64,000 bases of DNA. It comes from Bog-756 sp963824645 (GTDB lineage Bacteria; Actinomycetota; Acidimicrobiia; Acidimicrobiales; RAAP-2). Below, piece after piece: positions 9,910-17,599 of the stretch. Numbering within the stretch: the stretch's first letter is position 1; each line of letters opens with the position of its first letter. The stretch is from the NCBI GenBank assembly GCA_963824645.1, contig CAWGQC010000009.1, positions 1 to 64,000 on the forward strand. Direction: 5' to 3'. The notes beneath the pieces were generated by a model. It worked only from the letters and a program-made list of their open reading frames with translations. It was not told the DNA's origin and made no database searches. Both the position numbers and the translations under genes were made by a program.

Positions 9910-10010
9910 CGACAAGACCGCCACAATCGACGACCCGGCGGGAACTGTGCGCCCGACGGCGACTACAGGGGTGCTCGTCGGATGCCAAATGCGGCGTGTC
10001 CGCAACGTCC

Positions 10011-10238
10011 CTAACAGATAGGCCTACCGGCACCTCTGATGGTGGTTCTACGGGCGAAAACCCAGTAAACCAGCGAATTCCCCATTTGTGCTGCGCTGGC
10101 CACACGCCAGATCCATTTGGGGCCCCGGATCTGGTCCGGACCCCGGCGCCCGATGTCTCGCCAGGTGAGGACGGTGACGACCACATGTGCGGCGATAAGT
10201 CCAGCGAGGAGCCTCGGGTTGGGTTTGCGTCGGACCAT
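10011..10238 (-). CDS. Small two-helix membrane protein
   Basis: A 75-residue protein with an N-terminal hydrophobic helix (LLAGLIAAHVVVTVLTW), a basic loop RDIGRRGPDQIRGPKWIWR and a second short hydrophobic stretch (MGNSLVYWVF). This helix - WRD - RGPKW.WR - GN.L.YW.F pattern recurs in small actinobacterial membrane proteins of unknown role. It ends 100 bp before the methyltransferase gene on the same strand. Confidence 0.65.
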   Translation of the reverse strand: MVRRKPNPRLLAGLIAAHVVVTVLTWRDIGRRGPDQIRGPKWIWRVASAAQMGNSLVYWVFARRTTIRGAGRPIC

Positions 10239-10685
10239 GACTCAAGTTTGCCACCGAATCCCTGAAGCCTGGGGGGTGGTACCACGCCGGGTGGTGGCAC
10301 GGTGCCCCTCTCCATACGTCGAGTATTGGTTTTGGGCCACGCCACTGCGACTGGGGCGGATCCAAATCGTCGGAAAGAAATATCTCACGTCTGAGCCGCG
10401 AAAGATCGCACCTGTCTCGCCATCGCATGCTGTACCCGATGCTGCGCAGGCCCCTCCTCACTCGACCTTAGACTTCGAACGGTGTCAGGCCGACCCAAAT
10501 ATGGCCTTGGAGACGACCGTCAGGGAAAGAAATCCCCGGACCATGCCCGGCTGCGAGATCGCCGTGGTCGATCGGCTGCTGTCGGACCTGGCCAAGGATG
10601 TGGCCGCCGGCTCCCCATTGATCGCATCGGGACTTGACCCATCCCTACAGCTCGGAGGGGCTACGACAAGCTGTACGTCGATAGG
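10239..10685. other. Intergenic, possible decayed coding
   Basis: No intact gene. Forward-strand residues around 10500-10660 look weakly protein-like (VDRLLSDLAKDVAAGSPLIA) and shift frame towards the next gene, so the following gene may have lost its 5' part. Confidence 0.3.
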
Positions 10686-11420
10686 GTGCTTGACGGTGTG
10701 GTTGCCCTTCACTTGCAGCAGCCCTCGGCTGACCGCGGTCACGGGTTCGGGCTCACATCACTGCCTGCCGGCGAGCGCCTCAGCGGTCGCCCAGCCGGTC
10801 ACCATCCGGATGCCAAACCGGGCAGTCACTACCGGGTTGACAAAGAGGAATGGCGCAGATTTCCCGATCTGCCGGGTACGCACACCGGGCGCCAGCGCAT
10901 CCACTCGGATATCTACGACCTCGTGACCAGGGAAGGGGTCACCCTCGGGCGGATCTCAGAACGAAGTGCTGGTGCACACTCCCTCGGATTGCAATCCCTG
11001 ACCACCGGCGGCCGAACCTTCAGCGTCAGAGCGGCCGGTGGTGCCAAGGATGACGTGTTCGATCTCGTCGACGTAACCGACAGTCCGGTGACGGTGATGC
11101 GATTAACCGGACGCCACTGGGCCGGTCGGAAGAATTCGGTTCTTCATCTCACGGACGAACGCTGGTTTCGCTTTCCCATCAGCGGACTGAACCCGGGCAG
11201 TTCGGTCATGACCGCTATCGATGAGAGAGGAACCAAAGTCGCCCATTTTCGGCGACAGAAATCAGCGATCGGAAGCAGAGCGCATCTCCTGCAACACAAG
11301 ATCGAGGTAGTCCTCAATCCGGACCATCAACTGACGAGGGAGTGCATAGCCATGATCGCCATGGCCTCCGGCTTCACCGTCACATGGTACGCCCGAATAC
11401 CGGGCGGCGGTGATGGGTGA
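10686..11420 (+). CDS. Hypothetical, possible LURP-one/tubby-like fold
   Basis: I do not firmly recognise this protein. The first 45 codons look non-coding; from about codon 47 (YRVDKEEWRRF) the sequence is protein-like, alternating beta-strand segments (VTLGRISERSAGAHSLGLQS; TFSVRAAGG; SVLHLTDERWFRFP; KVAHFRRQ) and ending in a hydrophobic helix (ECIAMIAMASGFTVTWYA). Twelve-strand-like content and a C-terminal hydrophobic helix recall LURP-one-related and scramblase-like proteins. The start is uncertain and the N-terminus may be truncated. No neighbour suggests a role. Confidence 0.4.
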   Translation: MLDGVVALHLQQPSADRGHGFGLTSLPAGERLSGRPAGHHPDAKPGSHYRVDKEEWRRFPDLPGTHTGRQRIHSDIYDLVTREGVTLGRISERSAGAHSLGLQSLTTGGRTFSVRAAGGAKDDVFDLVDVTDSPVTVMRLTGRHWAGRKNSVLHLTDERWFRFPISGLNPGSSVMTAIDERGTKVAHFRRQKSAIGSRAHLLQHKIEVVLNPDHQLTRECIAMIAMASGFTVTWYARIPGGGDG

Positions 11421-11471
11421 TGACTCGGACTTCAGACGGTTGAGGGCCGGGGGCATTACGGTTCGATCTGG

Positions 11472-11477
11472 TAGAAC
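11472..11477 (+). promoter_or_regulatory. -10 element of a leaderless promoter
   Basis: TAGAAC lies 6 nt before ATG 11484, and there is no Shine-Dalgarno sequence. The spacing fits transcription starting at or next to the start codon. Confidence 0.45.
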
Positions 11478-11483
11478 CGGGGC

Positions 11484-12074
11484 ATGAAGGACTACGAGGT
11501 CTCCTGGATCGGTGACCCTGACCAGATTGCCCAGGCGGCCGGGGTCACTGCTCGGGCCATGCGGGACAGCCCGAGCTCCCTCGCCCTCTCCGATGACCCG
11601 TTCGTTCGCCTGGAGATGCTGTACAGCGCGTTCGGCGGGATGCTCACCGACGCCAGGGTGGCCGGGGTCAGGCGGGGTAAGAGTGTCCTCGGAGTGGCCG
11701 CCGCTCTCGAGCCGGGTCTCTGCATCGACTCCATGCTTCCGGTCCGAGTCAGGACTCTGGACGAACCTTCTCCGGACGCCAGCGACGGCGAACGGTTCTT
11801 GTACAGCGGATCGGTGATGGCCGCCTACGACCTACCCGAGCCTCATTGGCATGTCGGCCCGGTGGGCGTAGAACCGGGATTCCAGGGCATGGGGCTGGGC
11901 CGAGCTGCCATGAGACATCTCTGTGAAGAATTCGACCAGCATCATCGGCTGGCCTGGCTGGAAACGGACAAGCCCGAGAACGTCCGGTTCTACATTGGCC
12001 TCGGCTTCGAAGTCGTAGAAGAGGTCCCGATGCTCAGTTCCCGCTTTTGGTTCATGCGCCGTGAAGCGCAATGA
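11484..12074 (+). CDS. GNAT-family acetyltransferase
   Basis: A 196-residue GNAT protein, predicted to move an acetyl group from acetyl-CoA to an amine. The acetyl-CoA loop is VGVEPGFQGMGLGRAAM (residues about 132-148), matching the V..Q..G.G..L pattern. It is followed by LAWLETDKPENVRFYIGLGFE, the usual C-terminal strand and helix. The N-terminal 100 residues contain the helical substrate side (AMRDSPSSLALSDDPFVRLEM). Substrate not predictable. It is monocistronic and appears leaderless. Confidence 0.8.
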   Translation: MKDYEVSWIGDPDQIAQAAGVTARAMRDSPSSLALSDDPFVRLEMLYSAFGGMLTDARVAGVRRGKSVLGVAAALEPGLCIDSMLPVRVRTLDEPSPDASDGERFLYSGSVMAAYDLPEPHWHVGPVGVEPGFQGMGLGRAAMRHLCEEFDQHHRLAWLETDKPENVRFYIGLGFEVVEEVPMLSSRFWFMRREAQ

Positions 12075-12178
12075 GCCCCGAGTAGTCACGTTCAAAAGGT
12101 AGGCGCCCACCTGTCCGATCGGCGGATCGGTCGGGTCGGTTCGAAAGCGTCGGCCAAGGAAGGCTGACCAGCCGGCGT

Positions 12179-12676
12179 TCAGTCCCCAACCTGGCCGTCG
12201 ATCTCCTCACGTATCAGATCGAGATGACCGGCGTGGCGGGCGGTTTCCTCCAACATGTGCACCATGATCCACCGAAGACTCACGTGCTCGCCAAAGTTCG
12301 TCTGCCTGGCACTCAGGGCATCCAATGAGGGCGCTTCACTGGCCACACGTCTCGCCTCTTCGACCTCAACTCGATAGAAGGCGATCACGGACTCGACGGT
12401 TTCGGCGTCATCGATGGCGAACTCAGCCGAGTGATCGCCGTCCGTATCTATTGCTTCGATGTCTTCGCCGGCAAAGATCTCGCGGAACCAGCCCCGCTCG
12501 ACCCAACCCAGGTGCTTGAGGATCCCCAGAGCGGACATGCCGGTAGGAGTCCTCGTCCGGGCGGCTTCTTCCTGAACGAGGCCAGTAACTTTCCGTTCGA
12601 CCACGGCCCTGTACCAATCCAGAAAACCCACGAGTGTTTCACGCTCGCCTCGCCGCACACCCAGTGTGTCCTCCAC
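12179..12676 (-). CDS. DinB-family protein (DUF664)
   Basis: A 165-residue four-helix bundle protein of the DinB superfamily, DUF664 branch. Family members include mycothiol- or bacillithiol-dependent metal enzymes. Expected metal-site histidines are visible: H55 in ILKHLGWVERGWF, then H149 and H153 in MLEETARHAGHLDLIREEIDG. The GMSALGILKHLGWVE block is diagnostic. The GTG start has TAAGCT 6 nt upstream and no ribosome site, suggesting leaderless transcription. The thiol cofactor role is inferred from the family. Confidence 0.8.
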   Translation of the reverse strand: MEDTLGVRRGERETLVGFLDWYRAVVERKVTGLVQEEAARTRTPTGMSALGILKHLGWVERGWFREIFAGEDIEAIDTDGDHSAEFAIDDAETVESVIAFYRVEVEEARRVASEAPSLDALSARQTNFGEHVSLRWIMVHMLEETARHAGHLDLIREEIDGQVGD

Positions 12677-12897
12677 GTTCGCAGCTTACGTTCGGAGCAG
12701 CGCGGATCCGAATCGGCGGCCAGTCGTTAGGTTCCGCCTCGTGCGGCGGCGCCGGCTGGCCGCGGATGAGTGCCGCCCTGCCGATGTCGAAGGTGGTGGG
12801 CTGTCCGGTTATCAGGCAACCCTCATCCACCGACGTTACGGGTTGAGAAGCGATTTTTTGATTGATCCCAACAGAGCGACGAGGTTCACGAACGGAC

Positions 12898-13260
12898 CTA
12901 CTGCACCGGCTGTAACAGCAGGCAGAACTCGTTGCCCTCGGGATCGGCCAGCACCACCCAGGTGACGTCCGACCCCTGACCCACATCGACCGGTGAGGCA
13001 CCGAGCTCCAACAACCGCTCAAGCTCTTCAGAAGTCGTCACACCATCGGCCCGGAGATCGAGGTGCAGCCGGTTCTTCACACTCTTGATCTCCGGAACGG
13101 GCAGAAAATCGATCACCGGCCATGAGCCGTCCGGCGCCGCGATGCTCACACCCTGGTCGGACTGTTCGACGATCTGCCATCCGAGGATGGAGCACCAGAA
13201 GTCAGCTACCACAGGGGGGTTCAGGGCATCGAAAGCAATGTTGCTGAGGCGACTGGTCAT
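12898..13260 (-). CDS. VOC-family (glyoxalase-like) protein
   Basis: A 120-residue protein made of two beta-alpha-beta-beta-beta modules of the vicinal oxygen chelate fold. Module one starts LSNIAFDALNPPVVADFWC and module two LHLDLRADGV; the closing strand is WVVLADPEGNEFCLLL. H-x-D in the second module and E in GNEFC are the usual metal-ligand positions, though the first ligand is not clearly conserved. Family enzymes range from glyoxalases to antibiotic-binding proteins; the specificity cannot be read here. ATG 13260 has TAACGT 6 nt upstream, another leaderless pattern. Confidence 0.75.
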   Translation of the reverse strand: MTSRLSNIAFDALNPPVVADFWCSILGWQIVEQSDQGVSIAAPDGSWPVIDFLPVPEIKSVKNRLHLDLRADGVTTSEELERLLELGASPVDVGQGSDVTWVVLADPEGNEFCLLLQPVQ

Positions 13261-13396
13261 GGTCGGACGTTACCCATCGTGATCGATGACCCGATCGTGG
13301 GAGCTTGTTCGCCCAACGCAATCGAAGACCTCGCCGGCGTCGGTGCAGATGAGTCGGACCTCCCGGTCTGGACCTGGCTTATCCGCACCCCGCCTC

Positions 13397-13468
13397 ACCG
13401 ACCCACCGACCCACCGATCCACCGATCCACCGATCCACCGATCCACCGATCCACCGATCCACCGATCC
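13397..13468. repeat. 8-bp tandem repeat, nine copies
   Basis: Nine head-to-tail copies of an 8-bp unit: two of ACCGACCC then seven exact ACCGATCC. It ends 16 bp before the start of the downstream GNAT gene. An 8-bp unit is prone to slippage and, being upstream of the start, could change promoter spacing rather than reading frame. Confidence 0.95.
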
Positions 13469-13484
13469 TGGACAGAATGGGTAG

Positions 13485-13991
13485 ATGCCGCCCATCCACA
13501 CACGACCCATGACCCCGACGGAGTTCCAAGCACTCCGCCACCGATTGATTAGAGAATACGCAGCTGCCCACGTGGCCGCCGGAAGCTGGACGGCCGATGA
13601 GGCCGAGAAACGCGCCGCCGATCAGACCAGTGAACTTCTCCCGCAAGGTGTCGATACGCCGGGGGTCCTCATGCTCGTGGCCGAGACGTCCGGGGGCGAA
13701 ACCATCGGACATCTGTGGCTCGCCCTCGAGCGCCAACCGGGAGGCGGTGGTGGTGCCTGGATCTACGACATCGAGATCCTGCCCGAGCACAGGGGACAAG
13801 GGTTCGGTCGAGCGCTACTCAACTCGGCCGAACGGGAGGCGGTGGGTCATGGAATCGACTCAATCGGCCTCAATGTGTTCGGGACCAACAAGGTGGCCCG
13901 GGAACTCTATGAGTCCTCCGGCTACACCGTGGCCACCATGCAGCTCAAGAAGATGATCGGCTCAGCCGTCACCGGCAGCGAGAAGGACTGA
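13485..13991 (+). CDS. GNAT-family acetyltransferase
   Basis: A 168-residue GNAT protein. The acetyl-CoA binding region is IEILPEHRGQGFGRALL (Q/R-x-x-G-x-G/A loop), followed by the helix NSAEREAVGHGI and the terminal LNVFGTNKVARELYESSGY segment, which is typical of the N-acetyltransferases that modify small amines or protein N-termini. ATG 13485 lies just after the 8-bp repeat array, with AGAATG a few bases upstream and no ribosome site; Met9 (13509) is an alternative start. Substrate unknown. Confidence 0.8.
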   Translation: MPPIHTRPMTPTEFQALRHRLIREYAAAHVAAGSWTADEAEKRAADQTSELLPQGVDTPGVLMLVAETSGGETIGHLWLALERQPGGGGGAWIYDIEILPEHRGQGFGRALLNSAEREAVGHGIDSIGLNVFGTNKVARELYESSGYTVATMQLKKMIGSAVTGSEKD

Positions 13992-13999
13992 ACAGGGCG

Positions 14000-14422
14000 T
14001 CACTCGTATGTCATGGCGTCGGACTCGCGCAGCCGACCAGCCATGGTCTTGAGGAGTTTGTGGGCCATGCTGGGGCTCCCTCGTAGGATCTTTTGGAAAT
14101 GATGCTGCATAAGCACGAGCAGGATCATGTCCGTGTCACAGAGCACAGAGGCGGATCTCGGTTTCTGATCGAGCAATGAAAGCTCGCCGAAATAGTCTCC
14201 GGGGCCGATGGACGCCACCGTCCTGTCCCCCCGCTTTACCGTTGCCCCTCCGGTCACCACGATGAAGAACATGAGCCCGGGTTGGCCCTCTTCGACCAAG
14301 AGCCTCCCCGCCGGTACGGAGACTTCTTTGAGCACTTTCTGAATCCGGCGCAGTTCGGCTTGAGTGCAACCCGAGAACAACCAGATTCGCTTGAGGTCCC
14401 GTTGCTCGGCCCCCTCACGCAT
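14000..14422 (-). CDS. Single cyclic-nucleotide-binding domain protein
   Basis: A 140-residue protein that is essentially one CAP/CRP-type cyclic-nucleotide-binding domain: FSGCTQAELRRIQKVLKEV, the beta-roll VPAGRLLVEEGQPGLMFFIV, and the phosphate-binding cassette GDYFGELSLLDQKPRSASV with its Gly-Glu and Arg residues intact. That cassette binds cAMP or cGMP. There is no helix-turn-helix behind it, so it is not a complete CRP regulator; it may sense a nucleotide and act through a partner. ATG 14422 has TATCCT 6 nt upstream (leaderless pattern). Confidence 0.8.
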   Translation of the reverse strand: MREGAEQRDLKRIWLFSGCTQAELRRIQKVLKEVSVPAGRLLVEEGQPGLMFFIVVTGGATVKRGDRTVASIGPGDYFGELSLLDQKPRSASVLCDTDMILLVLMQHHFQKILRGSPSMAHKLLKTMAGRLRESDAMTYE

Positions 14423-14607
14423 GACAGGAGGATATCGGAGTGAGCACTCGGGTGTCGTCTCCTGCCGCCGGCGATCCGGCGGCGACGGACAAAGTCCGGC
14501 GGACCCATCGAGCCCTGTTACCGGGCCGGACTCGAAGCAGGCTTGTCACAGGCAATGCACCTTTGCTGCCCCTGGTTCACGAGGTGAACAGCGCCGCCGT
14601 CAACGCC

Positions 14608-15075
14608 TCACGATCCACCCTTGTCCAGCGCTATCGCCAGTGAGTCCAGAAGGGACCGGGTGCCCTCCTCCCGCTGGGCCACCGTGTCCTTGCCGTCGAG
14701 GAACACTCCCTGCTCGGTGAGGATCAGATGGGTTCCATCTGCTCCATCGCCGAACTGGACCGTGGCCACCGACACGGAGATCCGTGCCTCGTCCTCGTAC
14801 ATCTCGTAGGCGGAGATGATCCGCTGTTCGGGGACGATGTCGTAGAACTGGGACGTATACGTGTAGATGGGCCCCCCGGGGGGACCGCCACGGTTGACCT
14901 CGCGGCCTCCGACCCTGAAGTCGAGTTCGTACCCTGCACCCAGGGCATCAGCGGAGCCGGCGAACCAGCGAGCTTTGAGGACGGGGTCGGCCCAAGCCCG
15001 GAACACCCGGGCCACCGGAGCGTCGAACGTCCTCTCGATGACGAACGTGTCGTGGTCGAGGCTGGAACGGGTCAT
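14608..15075 (-). CDS. SRPBCC (AHSA1-like) protein
   Basis: A 155-residue START/Bet v1-like fold protein with the AHSA1 pattern: FVIERTFDAPVARVFRAWADP, KARWFAGS, ELDFRVGGREVNRG, and the final helix TRSLLDSLAIALDKGG. These proteins have a deep hydrophobic pocket and usually bind small ligands; the function of this subgroup is not established. ATG 15075 follows AGGAG and overlaps the stop of the ArsR gene by 4 bp, giving the common actinobacterial arsR-SRPBCC pair under one self-regulated promoter. Confidence 0.85.
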   Translation of the reverse strand: MTRSSLDHDTFVIERTFDAPVARVFRAWADPVLKARWFAGSADALGAGYELDFRVGGREVNRGGPPGGPIYTYTSQFYDIVPEQRIISAYEMYEDEARISVSVATVQFGDGADGTHLILTEQGVFLDGKDTVAQREEGTRSLLDSLAIALDKGGS

Positions 15076-15413
15076 GGTTTCTCCTGTCTGGTTTCTTCGC
15101 TCAGAACGGTGCTGAGCCGATCCAACCGGGCTTCCCAACCACGGCGCCGATCGGTGATCCACTGTTCGGCGGCGGTCATGGCCGCACCTTCGATTCGGCA
15201 CATGCGCGTCCTCCCGACCTTTTCGGTCTTCACGACTCCGCATGCCTCGAGCACCTGCACGTGTTGGACGACAGCGGCAAGCGACATGGCCAGGGGTTCG
15301 GCCAGCTCGCTCACCGACGCAGGGCCCAGGGTCAACCGCTCCACCATGGAGCGCCTGCTCTTGTCGGCTAGCGCCTGGAAGGTCCGATCGAGGTCGATCG
15401 TTTGGTCAAGCAT
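15072..15413 (-). CDS. ArsR-family transcriptional regulator
   Basis: A 113-residue winged-helix repressor. The recognition region is SRRSMVERLTLGPASVSELA followed by MSLAAVVQHVQVLEACGVV, the standard ArsR helix-turn-helix; RTRMCRIEGAAMTAAEQWI forms the wing and the terminal helix. There is no metal-binding Cys pair, as in the AHSA1-linked branch. ATG 15413 is preferred to the TTG at 15449 because a good promoter ends 7 nt before it and the TTG lies inside the operator. It probably represses itself and the SRPBCC gene, with an unknown effector. Confidence 0.85.
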   Translation of the reverse strand: MLDQTIDLDRTFQALADKSRRSMVERLTLGPASVSELAEPLAMSLAAVVQHVQVLEACGVVKTEKVGRTRMCRIEGAAMTAAEQWITDRRRGWEARLDRLSTVLSEETRQEKP

Positions 15414-15420
15414 GTGCTTG

Positions 15421-15466
15421 AGTGTATGGCTCAAGCCCTCAATAGTCAAGTAGATAGTTGACTATT
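15421..15466 (-). promoter_or_regulatory. ArsR promoter with overlapping operator
   Basis: On the reverse strand, TTGACT (15449-15444), a 17-nt spacer and TACACT (15426-15421) make a near-consensus promoter whose -10 lies 7 nt before ATG 15413. A perfect inverted repeat, AATAGTCAA - 8 nt - TTGACTATT (15441-15466), covers the -35. Its position makes it the likely self-operator of the ArsR protein. Confidence 0.75.
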
Positions 15467-15515
15467 TCCGCCGCTCATCGGGCCACCGGTGGCACGGACC
15501 GGATCTAACCGGTGC

Positions 15516-15962
15516 CTATCCGGTCGGCGTGTTGAGGGCCTCGGTTATCTCGTTGATGGCGGCCCGCTCGGCGTCGCTCACGTCCTGACCATGCTCCCGA
15601 TGGGCTGACGCCACCTTTTCGGACAGCGTGATGATGAACCGACGATATTCGTCGACCTCCTGAGGTGTGGCTTTGCTGTGCAGAAGGGCCACCGAATCCC
15701 GCAGGTGTTGCAGACCGTGTTGCTTCAACTCCTCGGGCGAGTGGTAGTGGGTGTGATCCCGCTCCGGCTTGGCCGCCACGATGGCATCCAAAAGTTCGCT
15801 CTCTCCGTGGTGTTGGCGCGCTTCGACGTAGGCCTTGGCCAGGGCGATGCTCTCGCGGAACGACCCCCCTCGCTGTGCCGTCACCACAATCATGCCGGCG
15901 CTGGGTGGCGCCTCCAAGATGAGGAGCCATTGGTCGTCGGTGAAATCAGACTTCGCTGTCAT
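15516..15962 (-). CDS. Conserved helical hypothetical protein
   Basis: A 148-residue soluble protein from ATG 15962, preceded by a GGAG ribosome site. Features: FTDDQWLLILEAPPSAGMIV at the N-terminus, a long helical middle, and a C-terminal helix (DEYRRFIITLSEKVASAHRE) followed by an acidic tail. The F(T/S)..W..L...P...G..V pattern with a RFI....E.VA.A helix recurs in actinobacterial proteins of unknown function with a TerB-like all-alpha shape; that comparison is from memory of patterns, not a search. The histidine cluster DHTHYH at about residues 84-89 might bind metal. Confidence 0.65.
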   Translation of the reverse strand: MTAKSDFTDDQWLLILEAPPSAGMIVVTAQRGGSFRESIALAKAYVEARQHHGESELLDAIVAAKPERDHTHYHSPEELKQHGLQHLRDSVALLHSKATPQEVDEYRRFIITLSEKVASAHREHGQDVSDAERAAINEITEALNTPTG

Positions 15963-16151
15963 GCGTCTCCATTCCCAGTTGATCAGGGCTCCGTTGGTAA
16001 GACCCACCGTAGCGACTGATCGTACAGCCGGCCGACGCGCCGACCCTGGACATAGACCGGTTTCGGCTGATTGATGCTGCGTGGAGGCCGAGGGACCTAG
16101 CGGCAGCTGTCGTCAGGTGGTTCGCCGATCCCTGTCACTAGTATCCGTGGA

Positions 16152-16562
16152 GTGACAGGGGTCGACCCATCGGGAAACGGAGCGCCCATCACCGGGCTCT
16201 CCCATTTCCAGCTGCTGGTGACGGACGTGGAGGCCAGTGCTCGATGGTACGGCGCGGCCCTCGGTCTGGTTCCCTTTGCCGAAGACCCAGACATCGGTTA
16301 CATCGCCCTCAAACACCGTGGGGCGAAATTGGTCGTCGTTCTGACCGAGGGCCGTAATCCCAGCAACCGGGTTCCCCCGTCCGCCAACGGTGTCTTGGAT
16401 CATCTGGCCTTCGCGGTTCCGGACGGCAACTCGCTGGATGGATGGGCCAGGCACCTCACCGAGATGGGCGTCGACCACGATGGAATCGTGCTGGAGAACG
16501 GTCATCCCTCCCTTCAGCTGCGCGACCCCGATGGAGTGGCCATCGAGTTGGTGGCTCCCTGA
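16152..16562 (+). CDS. VOC-family (glyoxalase-like) protein
   Basis: A 136-residue vicinal oxygen chelate protein. H18 in LSHFQLLVTDVEASARWY, E in AEDPDIGYIALK, H in LDHLAFAV and E in GVAIELVAP occupy the four usual metal-ligand positions, so it may be an active metal-dependent enzyme. Starts at GTG 16152 with TAGTAT about 7 nt before it and no clear ribosome site. Stands alone, facing away from the helical hypothetical gene. Substrate unknown. Confidence 0.75.
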   Translation: MTGVDPSGNGAPITGLSHFQLLVTDVEASARWYGAALGLVPFAEDPDIGYIALKHRGAKLVVVLTEGRNPSNRVPPSANGVLDHLAFAVPDGNSLDGWARHLTEMGVDHDGIVLENGHPSLQLRDPDGVAIELVAP

Positions 16563-16622
16563 CCGGCCTTCGCTCCTGACTTTCATCGGTCGGGGCGGGA
16601 GCCACCCGGTCTCCCTCCCTAC

Positions 16623-17507
16623 TCAGAGCTGTGCCGCCGCCTCCGTGGCGATCCTCTCGAAGACAGCGGGATCGGTGGCGAACACCGAGTCGGGTACGGG
16701 CCAGTGGACGGTGATTTCGGTGATGCCGAGCGCCTGGTAGCGACCGGCCCAGTCGATGAAGGCGTTCACCGACCCGAGGGGGCGCTCGGAGGTGATGCCG
16801 TGGAGCAGGATCTTGTCGAGATCGGCAAAGCTGGCCCCCTGGTCGGCGCAGGCCGTCGCCAGCCGCTCCATCTGGGCCCCCACCGCGTCGGGAGCGCGTT
16901 CCGCCGGGGCATCAGCTGGGCGCATCGGGTCACCGTAGGTGACCCACCCTTGGCCGTAGCGGGCCACGAGCTCCATGGCCCGGGGGCCGGCTGCGGCCAC
17001 CACCAGCGGAACCCGGGGCTTCTGGACACAGCCGGGCAGCATGCGGGCCTCGTCGGCCGAGTAGTGGAGGCCTTCGTAGGTGGTCCTGGCCTCTCGGAGA
17101 AGCCTGTCCAACAGGTCGAGGAACTCGGAGAAGCGCTGCGTTCGCTCGGTCGGCGACCACGGTTGCTGGCCGAGAACGGTGGCATCGAACCCGGTTCCCC
17201 CTGATCCGATGCCAACGGTCAGTCGACCGTTGGAAATATCGTCCAGCGACATCAGCTCCTTGGCCAGAGGCACCGGATGCCGGAAGTTGGGGGAAGTCAC
17301 CAGGGTGCCGATGCGCAGGCGGTCGGTGGCCAGTGCCGCCGCCGTAAGGGTGGGGAGGGCCCCGTACCAGGGCTGGTCCCGGAAGCTTTGCCACGAAAGA
17401 TGGTCATACGTGTAGGCGGCGTTAAATCCCAGCTCTTCGGCCCGACGCCAAACCCGCTGGCCTTCGGACCACGGATAGATGGGGAGGATGACGGTGCTGA
17501 TGCGCAT
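16623..17507 (-). CDS. LLM-class F420-dependent oxidoreductase
   Basis: A 294-residue TIM-barrel luciferase-like oxidoreductase. Seen: the N-terminal strand RISTVILPIYPWSEG, AYTYDHLSW, RLRIGTLVTSPNFRHPVPLAKELMSLDD (the central LLM signature), GRLTVGIGSGG, and VPLVVAAAGPRAMELVARYG near the phosphate-binding site. In actinobacteria this branch mostly uses coenzyme F420 for hydride transfer; the substrate is unknown. AAGG lies about 8 nt before ATG 17507. Convergent with the VOC gene. Confidence 0.8.
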   Translation of the reverse strand: MRISTVILPIYPWSEGQRVWRRAEELGFNAAYTYDHLSWQSFRDQPWYGALPTLTAAALATDRLRIGTLVTSPNFRHPVPLAKELMSLDDISNGRLTVGIGSGGTGFDATVLGQQPWSPTERTQRFSEFLDLLDRLLREARTTYEGLHYSADEARMLPGCVQKPRVPLVVAAAGPRAMELVARYGQGWVTYGDPMRPADAPAERAPDAVGAQMERLATACADQGASFADLDKILLHGITSERPLGSVNAFIDWAGRYQALGITEITVHWPVPDSVFATDPAVFERIATEAAAQL

Positions 17508-17599
17508 CAGAGGACCTTCACTGTGCGAAAACTAACCGATCCCACCGTCCGACCGTCCCGCCTTTTGTCCCGGGGTGCCATGGGCACGATGATGACGCC

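Noticed and set aside
13397..13468. CRISPR array
   Set aside because: The units are 8 bp with no spacers; it is a simple tandem repeat.
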